In this document: positions 16,679 to 25,209 of the stretch, one piece after another
Position numbering within the stretch: position 1 is the first letter of the stretch
Layout of the letters: every line of letters starts with the position of its first letter
Source of the DNA: Chitinophaga parva
Lineage (GTDB): Bacteria; Bacteroidota; Bacteroidia; Chitinophagales; Chitinophagaceae
Assembly: GCF_003071345.1 (NCBI RefSeq)
Contig: NZ_QCYK01000003.1
Location: 744,001 to 808,000 of the forward strand
Direction of reading: 5' to 3'
DNA length: 64,000 nucleotides
Translations under genes and position numbers: made by a program
The notes under the pieces: model-generated
What the model saw: only the letters and a program-made list of their open reading frames with translations
The model's database searches: none
What the model was told of the DNA's origin: nothing

Positions 16679-16686
16679 TATATTTG
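16679..16686 (+). promoter_or_regulatory. -7 promoter box, gyrA
   Basis: TATATTTG, exact consensus, 43 bases before the gyrA ATG. Confidence 0.65.
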
Positions 16687-16729
16687 CGCTTCGTTGATCA
16701 TTACAGAATAACCTGTAAACCAATAACTA

Positions 16730-19372
16730 ATGATAGAAAACCAGGATAATCTAGAAAATCCCGAGAACCTGGACGGTGGCGATGAAAGTCGTATCGTCAG
16801 GATCAACATTGAAGAGCAAATGAAAACGGCTTACATCGACTATTCCATGTCGGTGATCGTGGGCCGTGCCTTGCCCGATGTGCGGGACGGTTTGAAGCCG
16901 GTGCACCGCCGCGTTTTGTTTGGGATGAAAGAATTGGGCAACACCAGCAACAAACCCTATAAAAAATCCGCCCGTATCGTAGGGGAGGTGATGGGTAAAT
17001 ATCACCCCCACGGCGATGCTTCCATTTATGACACCATTGTACGCCTGGCCCAGCCCTGGTCCATGCGTTACCCGATGGTAGACGGTCAGGGTAACTTTGG
17101 TTCCGTGGATGGCGATATGCCCGCGGCCATGCGTTACACCGAGATCCGCCTCCAGAAGATCGCGGAAGCCCTCCTGGAAGACCTGGATAAAGAAACGGTA
17201 GATTTTACCCTCAACTTTGATGATACCCTCGAAGAGCCTACCGTGTTGCCCACCCGCATTCCCAACCTGCTGGTGAATGGTGCGGCCGGTATTGCCGTAG
17301 GCATGGCTACCAATATCATGCCCCACAACCTTTCCGAAGTGGTGGACGCCTGCGTGGCCTTCATCGATAACCGGGACATCACCATCGAAGAGATCACCAA
17401 ACACCTGAAAGCACCCGACTTCCCCACCGGCGGTATCATTTACGGCTACGAGGGCGTGAAGCAGGGCTTTGAAACCGGCCGTGGCCGCGTGGTGGTGAGA
17501 GGCCGCATCAACGTGGAAACCTCCAAGGCCGGCCGCGAAAGACTGGTGATCTATGAACTGCCCTACCAGATCAACAAAGCCATCCTGCACCAGAAAATTG
17601 CACAGCTGGTAAACGATAAGATCATTGAAGGCATCTCCGATGTACGCGATGAATCTGACCGCGAAGGTATGCGCCTGGTGATAGACCTGAAGCGCGAAGC
17701 GATTGCCAACGTGGTGATCAACCAGCTCTTCAAGTATTCAGAACTGCAAACTTCTTACGGCATCAATAATGTGGCCCTGGTAAAAGGCCGCCCGCGTATC
17801 CTCAACATCAAGGAAATGCTGAGCGAGTTCGTGGAATTCCGCCATGAAGTAGTGGTACGCCGTACCAGCTATGAATTGCGCGAAGCGGAAAAACGCGCCC
17901 ACATCCTGGCCGGCTATCTCATTGCCCTGGACCACCTGGACGAAGTGATCGCCCTGATCCGCAGCTCTAAAACCCCGGATGAAGCGAAAGATGGCTTGAT
18001 CAGCAACTTCCAGCTGTCCGATATCCAGGCCAAAGCTATCCTAGAACTGCGCCTGCAGCGCCTCACCGGCATGGAACGCGACAAGATCCGCGAGGAGTAC
18101 GAAGAAGTGATGAAACTCATTGCCCACCTGAAAGATATCCTGGCAAATGAAGGCCTGCGCTTCCAGATCATCAAGGACGAACTGGAAGACGTGAAGAAAC
18201 GTTTTGGAGACGAACGCAAGACCGAGATCCAGTACCTGGCCAGCGAAATGCGCATTGAAGATATCATTGCCGAAGAAGATGTGGTGATCACCATTTCCCA
18301 CCTCGGTTATATCAAGCGCACGTCCGCTTACGACTTCCGCCAGCAGAAACGCGGCGGCCGTGGCGCCATGGGCGGCAAGACCCGCGATGAGGACTATATT
18401 GAGCACCTCTTCGTGGCCTCTACCCACCACACCATGCTGTTCTTCACCGAAAAGGGCCGTTGCTACTGGCTGAAAGTGTACGAGATCCCCGAGGGCGAAA
18501 AACAAGGCAAGGGCCGCGCCATCCAGAACCTCATCAACCTGCCGGGCGATGATAAGATCCGCGCCATCATTGACATTAAAGACCTGGGAGACCAGGACTT
18601 CATCAATAACCACTTTATCCTGCTCTGTACCAAGAACGGGATCATTAAGAAAACCTTGCTGGAAGAGTTTTCCCGCCCGCGCCAGAACGGCGTGAACGCT
18701 ATCACCATCAACGATGGGGACCAGCTGCTGGACGTGAAGCTGACCAACGGGAAGAGTGAAGTGATGATGGCCCTCCGCAGTGGCCGTGCCATCCGCTTCC
18801 CCGAAGATACCGTGCGCGACACCGGCCGTGGCGCCATTGGCGTACGCGGTATTGAAGTGGACAATGAAAATGACGAGGTAGTTGGTATGATTTCTGCGAA
18901 CAAGGACGACGACGCGCACACCGTTCTGGTGGTGTCTGAGAAAGGGTTCGGCAAGCGTACCAGCATCGAGGAATACCGCATCACCAACCGGGGTGGAAAA
19001 GGAGTGAAAACCATCAGCATCACGGAAAAAACCGGGCGCCTCATTGCCATCCTGAACGTAACCGAGAAGGATGACCTGATGATCACCTGCAAATCCGGCA
19101 TCACCATCCGCATGTCCGTAAGGGATGTGCGCGAAGCCGGCAGGGCCACGCAGGGCGTACGCCTGATCCGCCTGGATGAAAGCGACGAAATTGCCGCTAT
19201 TGCCCGCCTGGATGAACAGGAAGAACAGACAGACGCAGTAGAAGAAGGACTGGTACTGGATGCCGCCATCATAGACCCGGCTGCGCTTACAGACGAAGAT
19301 ATGACAGGTGAAACGCCTGCAGATGAGGAAGCAGGTGACGCCGAAGATAACGATGCGCCAACAGAAGAGTAA
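16730..19372 (+). CDS. gyrA: DNA gyrase subunit A
   Basis: 880 residues. GyrA cuts and rejoins DNA in the gyrase A2B2 complex that introduces negative supercoils. The catalytic tyrosine is Y136 in AAMRYTE; the GyrA box QKRGGRG near residue 543 marks it as gyrase rather than ParC. C-terminal beta-pinwheel repeats follow, ending in a very acidic tail (DEEAGDAEDNDAPTEE). In the quinolone-binding segment HGDASIYD, Ala97 stands where E. coli has Ser83, and Asp101 matches Asp87. Its own promoter is just upstream. gyrB is not in the window. Confidence 0.98.
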   Translation: MIENQDNLENPENLDGGDESRIVRINIEEQMKTAYIDYSMSVIVGRALPDVRDGLKPVHRRVLFGMKELGNTSNKPYKKSARIVGEVMGKYHPHGDASIYDTIVRLAQPWSMRYPMVDGQGNFGSVDGDMPAAMRYTEIRLQKIAEALLEDLDKETVDFTLNFDDTLEEPTVLPTRIPNLLVNGAAGIAVGMATNIMPHNLSEVVDACVAFIDNRDITIEEITKHLKAPDFPTGGIIYGYEGVKQGFETGRGRVVVRGRINVETSKAGRERLVIYELPYQINKAILHQKIAQLVNDKIIEGISDVRDESDREGMRLVIDLKREAIANVVINQLFKYSELQTSYGINNVALVKGRPRILNIKEMLSEFVEFRHEVVVRRTSYELREAEKRAHILAGYLIALDHLDEVIALIRSSKTPDEAKDGLISNFQLSDIQAKAILELRLQRLTGMERDKIREEYEEVMKLIAHLKDILANEGLRFQIIKDELEDVKKRFGDERKTEIQYLASEMRIEDIIAEEDVVITISHLGYIKRTSAYDFRQQKRGGRGAMGGKTRDEDYIEHLFVASTHHTMLFFTEKGRCYWLKVYEIPEGEKQGKGRAIQNLINLPGDDKIRAIIDIKDLGDQDFINNHFILLCTKNGIIKKTLLEEFSRPRQNGVNAITINDGDQLLDVKLTNGKSEVMMALRSGRAIRFPEDTVRDTGRGAIGVRGIEVDNENDEVVGMISANKDDDAHTVLVVSEKGFGKRTSIEEYRITNRGGKGVKTISITEKTGRLIAILNVTEKDDLMITCKSGITIRMSVRDVREAGRATQGVRLIRLDESDEIAAIARLDEQEEQTDAVEEGLVLDAAIIDPAALTDEDMTGETPADEEAGDAEDNDAPTEE

Positions 19373-19392
19373 ACTAACAACAGTTAAATAAT

Positions 19393-19423
19393 AGTGCCGG
19401 CATTCCACACGGATGCCGGCACT
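19393..19423 (+). terminator. Hairpin after gyrA
   Basis: AGTGCCGGCAT (19393-19403) pairs with ATGCCGGCACT (19413-19423), a perfect 11-bp stem. There is no T run, so termination by it alone is uncertain. Confidence 0.5.
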
Positions 19424-19617
19424 TATCGCGAAGCTGATAAACGGCTGAATGTAGCAACGCCTGTAGTTTGTGTGCGCCCAGGCCAATGCCAGCAAGCTTT
19501 TCGACCATTCAATGAAGCACTGTACAGACCCCGGTCTGGTACAGTTAGCCCATACTTTTACTGAAACCTTTTAAAATTTTAACTGCGCGCCTAGCCCGCA
19601 CCTTAAATTAAGAGCAC

Positions 19618-20868
19618 ATGAAAAAACTAATGGTATCTCTTCTCTTTTGCTCGGCCACGATGGCTGCCATGGCACAGAGAGCAAAAGTGAACAGTGCAGA
19701 AGATTACCTGAAAAGCAACGAACCGGAGAAAGCACAGGCAGACATCAACGCTGCCCTGCAGAATGACAAGACGAAGAACGATGCGAAGACCTGGTACGTA
19801 AAAGGAAAGGTAGATGAAGCACTGTCCGTTAAAAGCAAAAGCGTTCCCCTGGCGGATTCTGCTTACGAAGCTTACAAAAAAGCACTGGACATCAACCCCA
19901 AGCTGCCAGACGCTGTACTGGAAATGCACCAGCGTATGTATAACCTCTATGCCATCATTGGCAACGCAGGTTATGAAGCCCTGAACAACCAGCACTGGGA
20001 TAGCGCCGCCACTTACTTTGACCGCGCGCAGGACCTGGCCGCTTACTATAACAGTAAGAACATGGCCGGCACCATTGCCACGGATACCAACATGATCTTC
20101 TACTCCGGCTATGCCCTGCAACAGGCCGGCCAGAAAGATTCCGCGCTGGTACGCCTGCAGAAAGCCGCTGACCTGCAGTTCAACAAGGAAGCTGCCCTGT
20201 ACGTGGTACTGGGCCAGGACTACGAAGAAAAAGGCGACAACGAAAAATGGCTGAAAGCGATCGAAGACGGCAAGAAGCTGTTCCCGAAAGACAAGCGCTT
20301 CAACGATATGGAAATGGTGTACTACGCCAAGACCGGTAAAACTTCCGAGCTGACCTCCATGCTGGATAAAAAGCTGGCAGAAAACCCGAACGATTTTGCC
20401 ACCGTACTGGATTACGCCATCCGCATGGATAACATGGCTAACCCCCACAACGAAAAAGGCGAAGACGCTCCCAAACCCGCTAACTACGATGAACTGATGA
20501 CCAAAGCAGAAAATGGTTATAAGAAAGCCGTAGAACTGAATGGCAGCGATGCAGTAGCCAACTTCCAGCTGGGCGCCCTGTACTTCAACCGCGCCGTAGG
20601 TTTCAACAAGGAACTGAACGCCATGGACAGTAAAGGCCAGGGTTCTCCCAAAGGCAAGGAACTGCAAACCAAAGTAGAAGGCCTTATGAACCAGGCACTG
20701 CCCTTCTTTGAGAAAGCAGAAGAAGGTTTTGCCGCTAAAGGCACCAGCATTGAGCCCAGCGACAAACAGACCTACCAGAGCTGCCTGTACGCCCTGCAAA
20801 AGATCTATGCGATCAAGAACCAGAACGACAAGGTTGACGCCGTGAAGAAGAAACTCGAAGCACTGTAA
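19618..20868 (+). CDS. Exported TPR-repeat protein
   Basis: 416 residues with a signal peptide ending near MAAMAQR. Most of the mature protein is helical repeats of tetratricopeptide type, for example SAYEAYKKALDINPKLPDAV, WDSAATYFDRAQDLAAYY and FQLGALYFNRAVGF, with a final ATLYALQK-like segment (CLYALQKIYAIKNQNDKVDA). Such periplasmic or outer-membrane TPR proteins are scaffolds in Bacteroidota. No enzymatic motif is seen and I cannot name a partner. A good terminator follows. Confidence 0.8.
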   Translation: MKKLMVSLLFCSATMAAMAQRAKVNSAEDYLKSNEPEKAQADINAALQNDKTKNDAKTWYVKGKVDEALSVKSKSVPLADSAYEAYKKALDINPKLPDAVLEMHQRMYNLYAIIGNAGYEALNNQHWDSAATYFDRAQDLAAYYNSKNMAGTIATDTNMIFYSGYALQQAGQKDSALVRLQKAADLQFNKEAALYVVLGQDYEEKGDNEKWLKAIEDGKKLFPKDKRFNDMEMVYYAKTGKTSELTSMLDKKLAENPNDFATVLDYAIRMDNMANPHNEKGEDAPKPANYDELMTKAENGYKKAVELNGSDAVANFQLGALYFNRAVGFNKELNAMDSKGQGSPKGKELQTKVEGLMNQALPFFEKAEEGFAAKGTSIEPSDKQTYQSCLYALQKIYAIKNQNDKVDAVKKKLEAL

Positions 20869-20923
20869 GTCAATTCCAGGAACAGATAAGATCCGGCACC
20901 GGATCCTGTCGAAATATTTTTGT

Positions 20924-20955
20924 AAAAAGCGCTTGCCGGACGGCAGGCGCTTTTT
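20924..20955 (+). terminator. Rho-independent terminator
   Basis: AAAAAGCGCTTGCCG and CGGCAGGCGCTTTTT form a 15-bp stem (one G-T pair) with a 2-base gap and a T-rich 3' arm. A palindrome GATCCGGCACCGGATC lies just before, at about 20890-20905. Confidence 0.85.
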
Positions 20956-21006
20956 GCGTTAAAACATATGATAATTTCATTATATTTACAGCAACTATCC
21001 ATTCCT

Positions 21007-22686
21007 ATGAAAGCCATTCCCTCATCCCGGCGCCTGCGCGCTGTGCTTGTGTTCTTTTGCGGCGCATTGCTCTCCACCCTTTCCCTCCACGCGCAAACCA
21101 CCGATGCCCACGTAACCTTCAGCGCACCCATTGAAGAACCGGCGTCCGGCTGGTGCAAGCTGCTGCTGCTTAAGAACGGCAACACCTGCTTCCTCCGCTT
21201 TACCCGCCGCGATGGCATCCTGGTGGGCATGTACGACACTGCGCATGCCCTGCTGCAAACAGATACCATCACCAGCAACCTCTGGGAGGTGAAGTCCATG
21301 GCAGACGCAGAACTGGACGGCGTTTACGAGATCAATGGAGATGTAGTGATCTTTATACAACAACTTATCAAATACAGGCCCACCCTTATCCGTATGGTGC
21401 TGGACGGCCAGAACGGCCACCTGGTACGGGAAGACAAACTGGGTGAGCTGGCTTCCATCCAGAAACGCCAGGTATATGCACTGAACAACGCAGCCTCGCA
21501 TGATTGCTATGTTGAAAAAGACCCACGCTCCGGTTACTACGCTGTGGCCTTTTTCAACGGTACAGAACTGGCGCACGATAGTACGGATGCCACTCATGTG
21601 CAGGTGGTGCATTATGCACCGGACCATCACGAGATACACCGCGCCAGCTACTACACGCCAGACAGCAGCTATGATTACTACAGTTACCTCCACATGCAGG
21701 TACAGGGTGGGGAAGCGGTATACCTGGCCAGCATGGCCTTCAACACGCATACCAGCAAGCGGGAAGAGGATTCCCGCCTGATGATAGCCCGCCTGGGCGC
21801 TACAGACACGGCTTTTCGCTTCCAGGCGGCAGACCGCCAGCACAATGCAGGTTACGCCAGCGGCATGCTGCAATGCCTGCCCGGCCAGCCGGTACGCCTG
21901 CTGGTGACCATGATGCCGGCAGAAATGAGCCGGAAAAAAGTACAGGGCAACCTGCCCGTGTACTACCTGCGTTTTGACGCACAAACCCTGAAGCCCCTGG
22001 ACCAGGAAACCCTGCCCATGGCCGCCGCAACCTTGTATGCGAAGGCACACCTGCAGTACCAGGATGACTACAGCGGGATGCTGCAACAGTGGCTGCCCCT
22101 GGCAGACGGATCGTCCCTGCTGCTGCAGGAATCCGTGCGCCAGTTCATCCAGGGAGGCTCCACATTTAATAAAACCATTACGGGGTTGGGAGATGTAGGC
22201 ATTACCCACCTGGATGCCAGCGGCAAAGAGCAGCAGGCCGTGGTGATGAACAAGATCCAGTCGGCCGCGGGCACGTATGAGCCTTTCTACCAATACCGCC
22301 GCAATAAAACGGAATGGTCTTTCCGCAACCGCACTACCGGCCCCACGGTAAATGGATTCCTGAGTTATGCCTTTGTACAGAATGCCAAAGGGGACTATTT
22401 CCTGTACAACCAACTGGTGTCTACCACACCGGGCGATTACACCGTAGCCACCCGTCCGCTGAGAACTATAACAGAAGCGGGTTTGGTGTGCTATCACTAT
22501 GTGGACGGGCAAATGCTGCAGCTGAAATTATTCCCGCCCCAGACCTCGCTCACGGAGGCGCCTAAATACTATGCCTGCATGCTGGATGCCTCCGCAGACG
22601 ATGCCGCCCGCAACCGCTATGCCACCATAATGATAGCGCATAATGATACAGAGCGCAAGGCTTACCTGGCCTGGATCTCCTTTTAG
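21007..22686 (+). CDS. Exported protein of unknown function
   Basis: 559 residues from the ATG at 21007 (KAIPSSRRLRAVLVF), because a near-consensus -7 box (TATATTTA, 20981-20988) lies inside the longer frame starting at 20968. A signal peptide ends near LSLHAQ. The mature chain has many short strand-like segments and regular YxxY and aromatic patterns (DSSYDYYSYLHMQVQGGEAV, YLASMAFNTH), suggesting a beta-propeller or beta-sandwich fold. I do not recognise a family. It is isolated between two terminators, so it is transcribed alone. Confidence 0.65.
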   Translation: MKAIPSSRRLRAVLVFFCGALLSTLSLHAQTTDAHVTFSAPIEEPASGWCKLLLLKNGNTCFLRFTRRDGILVGMYDTAHALLQTDTITSNLWEVKSMADAELDGVYEINGDVVIFIQQLIKYRPTLIRMVLDGQNGHLVREDKLGELASIQKRQVYALNNAASHDCYVEKDPRSGYYAVAFFNGTELAHDSTDATHVQVVHYAPDHHEIHRASYYTPDSSYDYYSYLHMQVQGGEAVYLASMAFNTHTSKREEDSRLMIARLGATDTAFRFQAADRQHNAGYASGMLQCLPGQPVRLLVTMMPAEMSRKKVQGNLPVYYLRFDAQTLKPLDQETLPMAAATLYAKAHLQYQDDYSGMLQQWLPLADGSSLLLQESVRQFIQGGSTFNKTITGLGDVGITHLDASGKEQQAVVMNKIQSAAGTYEPFYQYRRNKTEWSFRNRTTGPTVNGFLSYAFVQNAKGDYFLYNQLVSTTPGDYTVATRPLRTITEAGLVCYHYVDGQMLQLKLFPPQTSLTEAPKYYACMLDASADDAARNRYATIMIAHNDTERKAYLAWISF

Positions 22687-22702
22687 ATACCGCCCTGTTA
22701 TT

Positions 22703-22764
22703 AAAAAAGGTATGGAATACACACTTCCTGGAAAATAGAAGTAGGGGTATTCAATACCTTTTTT
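22703..22764 (+). terminator. Long hairpin terminator
   Basis: An 18-bp inverted pair (22703-22720 and 22747-22764, one mismatch) starts with AAAAAAGGTAT and ends in a T run, so it could terminate in both directions. Confidence 0.75.
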
Positions 22765-22799
22765 TATTTTTCAGGAATAGTGCACTTTAAATTACACGT

Positions 22800-23456
22800 A
22801 TGAAAACACTCCTCGCTATCCTGGTCCTTACTTTCCTGTTGCCCCTGGCCCTGAAAGCGGGCCCGGGCCCCAGCTACTGGAATGAGATCCAGGCTTTCAA
22901 AAGGGCCGACAGTATTGCATTCCCGGCTGCCAATGGTATTCTGTTCATCGGCAGTTCTTCCTTTACCAAGTGGACGGATGTGAAAGAATATTTCCCGGGA
23001 TACCCGATCATTAACCGCGGTTTTGGAGGCTCCACCCTGGAAGACGTGATCCGTTATGTGTATGACATTGTGCTGCCTTACAAACCCAAGCAGGTGGTGG
23101 TGTATTGTGGTGATAACGACCTGGCGCATGATGTGCCGGCGGATGAAGTGGTGCTGCGTTTCAAGACCCTGTTTGCCATGATCCGTACCAACCTGCCCCA
23201 TGCACGGATAGACTTTGTATCCATCAAAAAGAGCCCCAGCAGGGCCAAGTTTTATGCAGCCGTTGATCGGGTGAACCACACCCTAGCACAGTTCCTGAAA
23301 AAGCAGCCGAATGCGGATTATATTGACGTGACCACCGGCATGCTGGACGCCAGCGGACAGCCGCGGGAAGAGCTTTTCCTGCCGGACCGCCTGCATATGA
23401 AACCGGCCGGTTATGCGATCTGGAAAACTGCCATGCTCCCTTATCTGCTGAAATAA
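22800..23456 (+). CDS. SGNH/GDSL hydrolase, exported
   Basis: 218 residues with a signal peptide (about residues 1-20). The SGNH blocks are complete: ILFIGSSSFTKW (serine nucleophile, block I), INRGFGGSTLEDV (block II), YCGDNDLAHDV (block III) and FLPDRLHMKPAGY (D-x-x-H, block V). Family members are esterases and lipases acting on lipids, acetylated sugars or peptidoglycan; the substrate here is unknown. The stop codon shares one base with the start of the symporter gene (TAATG), so the two are translationally coupled. Confidence 0.88.
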   Translation: MKTLLAILVLTFLLPLALKAGPGPSYWNEIQAFKRADSIAFPAANGILFIGSSSFTKWTDVKEYFPGYPIINRGFGGSTLEDVIRYVYDIVLPYKPKQVVVYCGDNDLAHDVPADEVVLRFKTLFAMIRTNLPHARIDFVSIKKSPSRAKFYAAVDRVNHTLAQFLKKQPNADYIDVTTGMLDASGQPREELFLPDRLHMKPAGYAIWKTAMLPYLLK

Positions 23457-24721
23457 TGAAAATATTCAGGATCCTTTACGTACAGGTACTGGCCGGCATA
23501 TTGCTGGGTATCCTCTGTGGCTGGCTGTGGCCGGGCTTTGCACCGGTGGCGAAGGTGATCAATGAAACGTTCATCAACATGATCCGCATGGTGATAGCGC
23601 CCTTCATTTTCCTTACCATCGTATCGGGCGTGGCCGGTGCCGGCAATATGCGCCAGGTAGGCCGTGTAGGCGGCAAGGCATTGCTGTATTTTGAAGTAGT
23701 GACCACCTTTGCACTCATAGTGGGCGTGGTGGTGGCCAATGTGATCAAGCCCGGCGCCGGCGTGGAGTTCAAGGCAATAGATGCCGCCAAGGTGGCGGCG
23801 TACGCGGAGAAAGGCAAAGAAATGAACTGGGGTGAATTTTTCTCTCATATTGTGCCGGCAAACGTGGTAGATGCCTTTGCCAAAGGCGATATCCTGCAGG
23901 TACTGTTCTTCAGCATCCTTTTTGCCTTTGGGCTGCGCATGCTGGGCGATGCGGGTAACGGGTTGCTGGTCACCTTTAACCGGCTGAACAAAGTCCTGTT
24001 CAACGTGCTCAAGATCGTGATGAAAGTGAGCCCCATCGGCGCTTTCGGCGGGATGGCGTTCACCATTGGGATGTTTGGCTTTAAGACGCTGGCGGTGCTG
24101 GGCAAACTGTTGCTTACCTTCTATGTAACAGGCTTCCTGTTCATTTTCGTAGTGCTGTGGGCCATTTGCCGCAGCCAGGGCATCAGCCTCTGGAAATTAC
24201 TGGGCTATATCAAAGCGGAGATCCTCATTGTAATAGGGGCCAGCAGCAGCGAATCCGTATTGCCTACCATCATGCAAAAGCTTACATACGCAGGCTGCGA
24301 TAAAGAGGTGGTAGGCCTGGTGGTGCCCGCGGGCTACAGCTTTAACCTGGATGGCACTACCATTTACCTGAGCCTTAGCATCATCTTCCTGGCACAGGTC
24401 TTCCACGTAAACCTTTCCCTGGGCCAGGAACTTACGGTGATCGGTATCCTGATGCTTACCAGCAAGGGGGCGGCGGGCGTATCCGGCAGTGGTTTTATTG
24501 TGCTGGCCTCCACGCTTACCGCCCTGAAAGTGATACCGGTAGAGGGTTTGGGCATGCTCTTCGGGGTAGACCGGTTTATGAGTGAAGGCCGCGCCGTGAT
24601 CAATGTGATTGGCAATACGGTGGCCGCTGTGGTGATCTCCAAAAATGAAAAAGCCCTTGATGAAAAACGTTTTCATGAAGTGGTGCATCTTAAACAACCT
24701 ACCCAAACAAGCGATATATGA
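23456..24721 (+). CDS. Dicarboxylate/amino acid:cation symporter
   Basis: 421 residues of the DAACS family (GltP/DctA type). Visible features: N-terminal helices with VIAPFIFLTIVSGVAG, the serine-rich hairpin GASSSESVLPTIMQKL, the NMDGT-like motif FNLDGTTIYLSLS, the second hairpin SKGAAGVSGSGFIVLASTL, and DRFMSEGRAVINVIGNTVA. Such carriers take up aspartate, glutamate or C4-dicarboxylates with sodium or protons. The middle segment at residues 100-140 is longer and soluble. It overlaps the SGNH gene by 1 base and the SelW-like gene by 4. Confidence 0.92.
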   Translation: MKIFRILYVQVLAGILLGILCGWLWPGFAPVAKVINETFINMIRMVIAPFIFLTIVSGVAGAGNMRQVGRVGGKALLYFEVVTTFALIVGVVVANVIKPGAGVEFKAIDAAKVAAYAEKGKEMNWGEFFSHIVPANVVDAFAKGDILQVLFFSILFAFGLRMLGDAGNGLLVTFNRLNKVLFNVLKIVMKVSPIGAFGGMAFTIGMFGFKTLAVLGKLLLTFYVTGFLFIFVVLWAICRSQGISLWKLLGYIKAEILIVIGASSSESVLPTIMQKLTYAGCDKEVVGLVVPAGYSFNLDGTTIYLSLSIIFLAQVFHVNLSLGQELTVIGILMLTSKGAAGVSGSGFIVLASTLTALKVIPVEGLGMLFGVDRFMSEGRAVINVIGNTVAAVVISKNEKALDEKRFHEVVHLKQPTQTSDI

Positions 24722-25002
24722 AACCCAATGTGATCATCAGTTATTGTCCCAAATGCGGGTGGCTGCTGCGTTCCGCCTGGATGGCACAGGAGCTGCTCAC
24801 CACTTTTACGGATGACCTGCAAGGTGTATCCCTGCAACCCGCAGCGATCAACGGCACTTTTAAGGTCTGGGTAAATGATACGCTCCTTTGGGACCGCAAG
24901 CGGGAACAGGACTTCCCCGACATCAAAGTATTGAAACAACTGGTGCGCGACATTGCCGCGCCGGGGAAACCGTTGGGACATAGTGACAAGCCGGCAGAGT
25001 AG
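24718..25002 (+). CDS. SelT/SelW/SelH-family (Rdx) protein
   Basis: 94 residues. The N-terminal strand and CxxC turn VIISYCPKCGWLLRSAWMA are diagnostic of Rdx thioredoxin-like proteins; bacterial members use Cys in place of selenocysteine. Further on are SLQPAAINGTFKVWVND and WDRKREQDFPDIKVLKQLVR. The redox partner is unknown. Its start overlaps the symporter stop (ATGA), giving a three-gene operon from 22800. Confidence 0.85.
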   Translation: MKPNVIISYCPKCGWLLRSAWMAQELLTTFTDDLQGVSLQPAAINGTFKVWVNDTLLWDRKREQDFPDIKVLKQLVRDIAAPGKPLGHSDKPAE

Positions 25003-25203
25003 GGGGCTTCCGGGTATTAGACACGCGGGTAAATTTTTCAACACGTGTAGTGGATCATTATATCCATTTTTTGTTTATTTTTTACAACGGAAAGATTTAC
25101 AATCTTTTCTAGTACGCATTTATCCCGGTGTGGTGCTTACTACCCGTCACTGTTACGCATGTACCAGGCTTTGTACTTAATACTTACTACCTAATACATC
25201 CCA
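25003..25203. repeat. Spacer ending in CTTANTA heptads
   Basis: The segment 25169-25203 reads in 7-bp steps as CTTTGTA, CTTAATA, CTTACTA, CCTAATA, CATCCCA, running to just before the start of the MFS gene. TACCCGT and TACCAGG at 25141 and 25162 are in the same phase. No gene is seen in these 207 bases. Confidence 0.55.
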
Positions 25204-25209
25204 CCCAAT

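Larger units (their letters stand above)
16062..16729. other. Long spacer before gyrA
   Basis: No gene of good quality is seen in these 668 bases. The last 90 hold the gyrA promoter and a DnaA-box-like 9-mer. The rest is A+T-rich with homopolymer T runs near 16468-16480. A weak 62-codon frame at 16523-16711 looks random. Confidence 0.5.

Noticed and set aside
16523..16711. 62-codon frame before gyrA
   Set aside because: It runs across the DnaA-like site and gyrA promoter and has no homology I recognise.
18041..19495. 484-codon frame antisense to gyrA
   Set aside because: Shadow of the strongly biased gyrA codons; no family motif or start context.
19627..20799. 390-codon antisense frame
   Set aside because: Lies within the TPR gene on the opposite strand; hydrophobic, low-information translation.
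21022..22512. 496-codon antisense frame
   Set aside because: Opposite the exported protein gene, which has a signal peptide, promoter and terminator in the right places.
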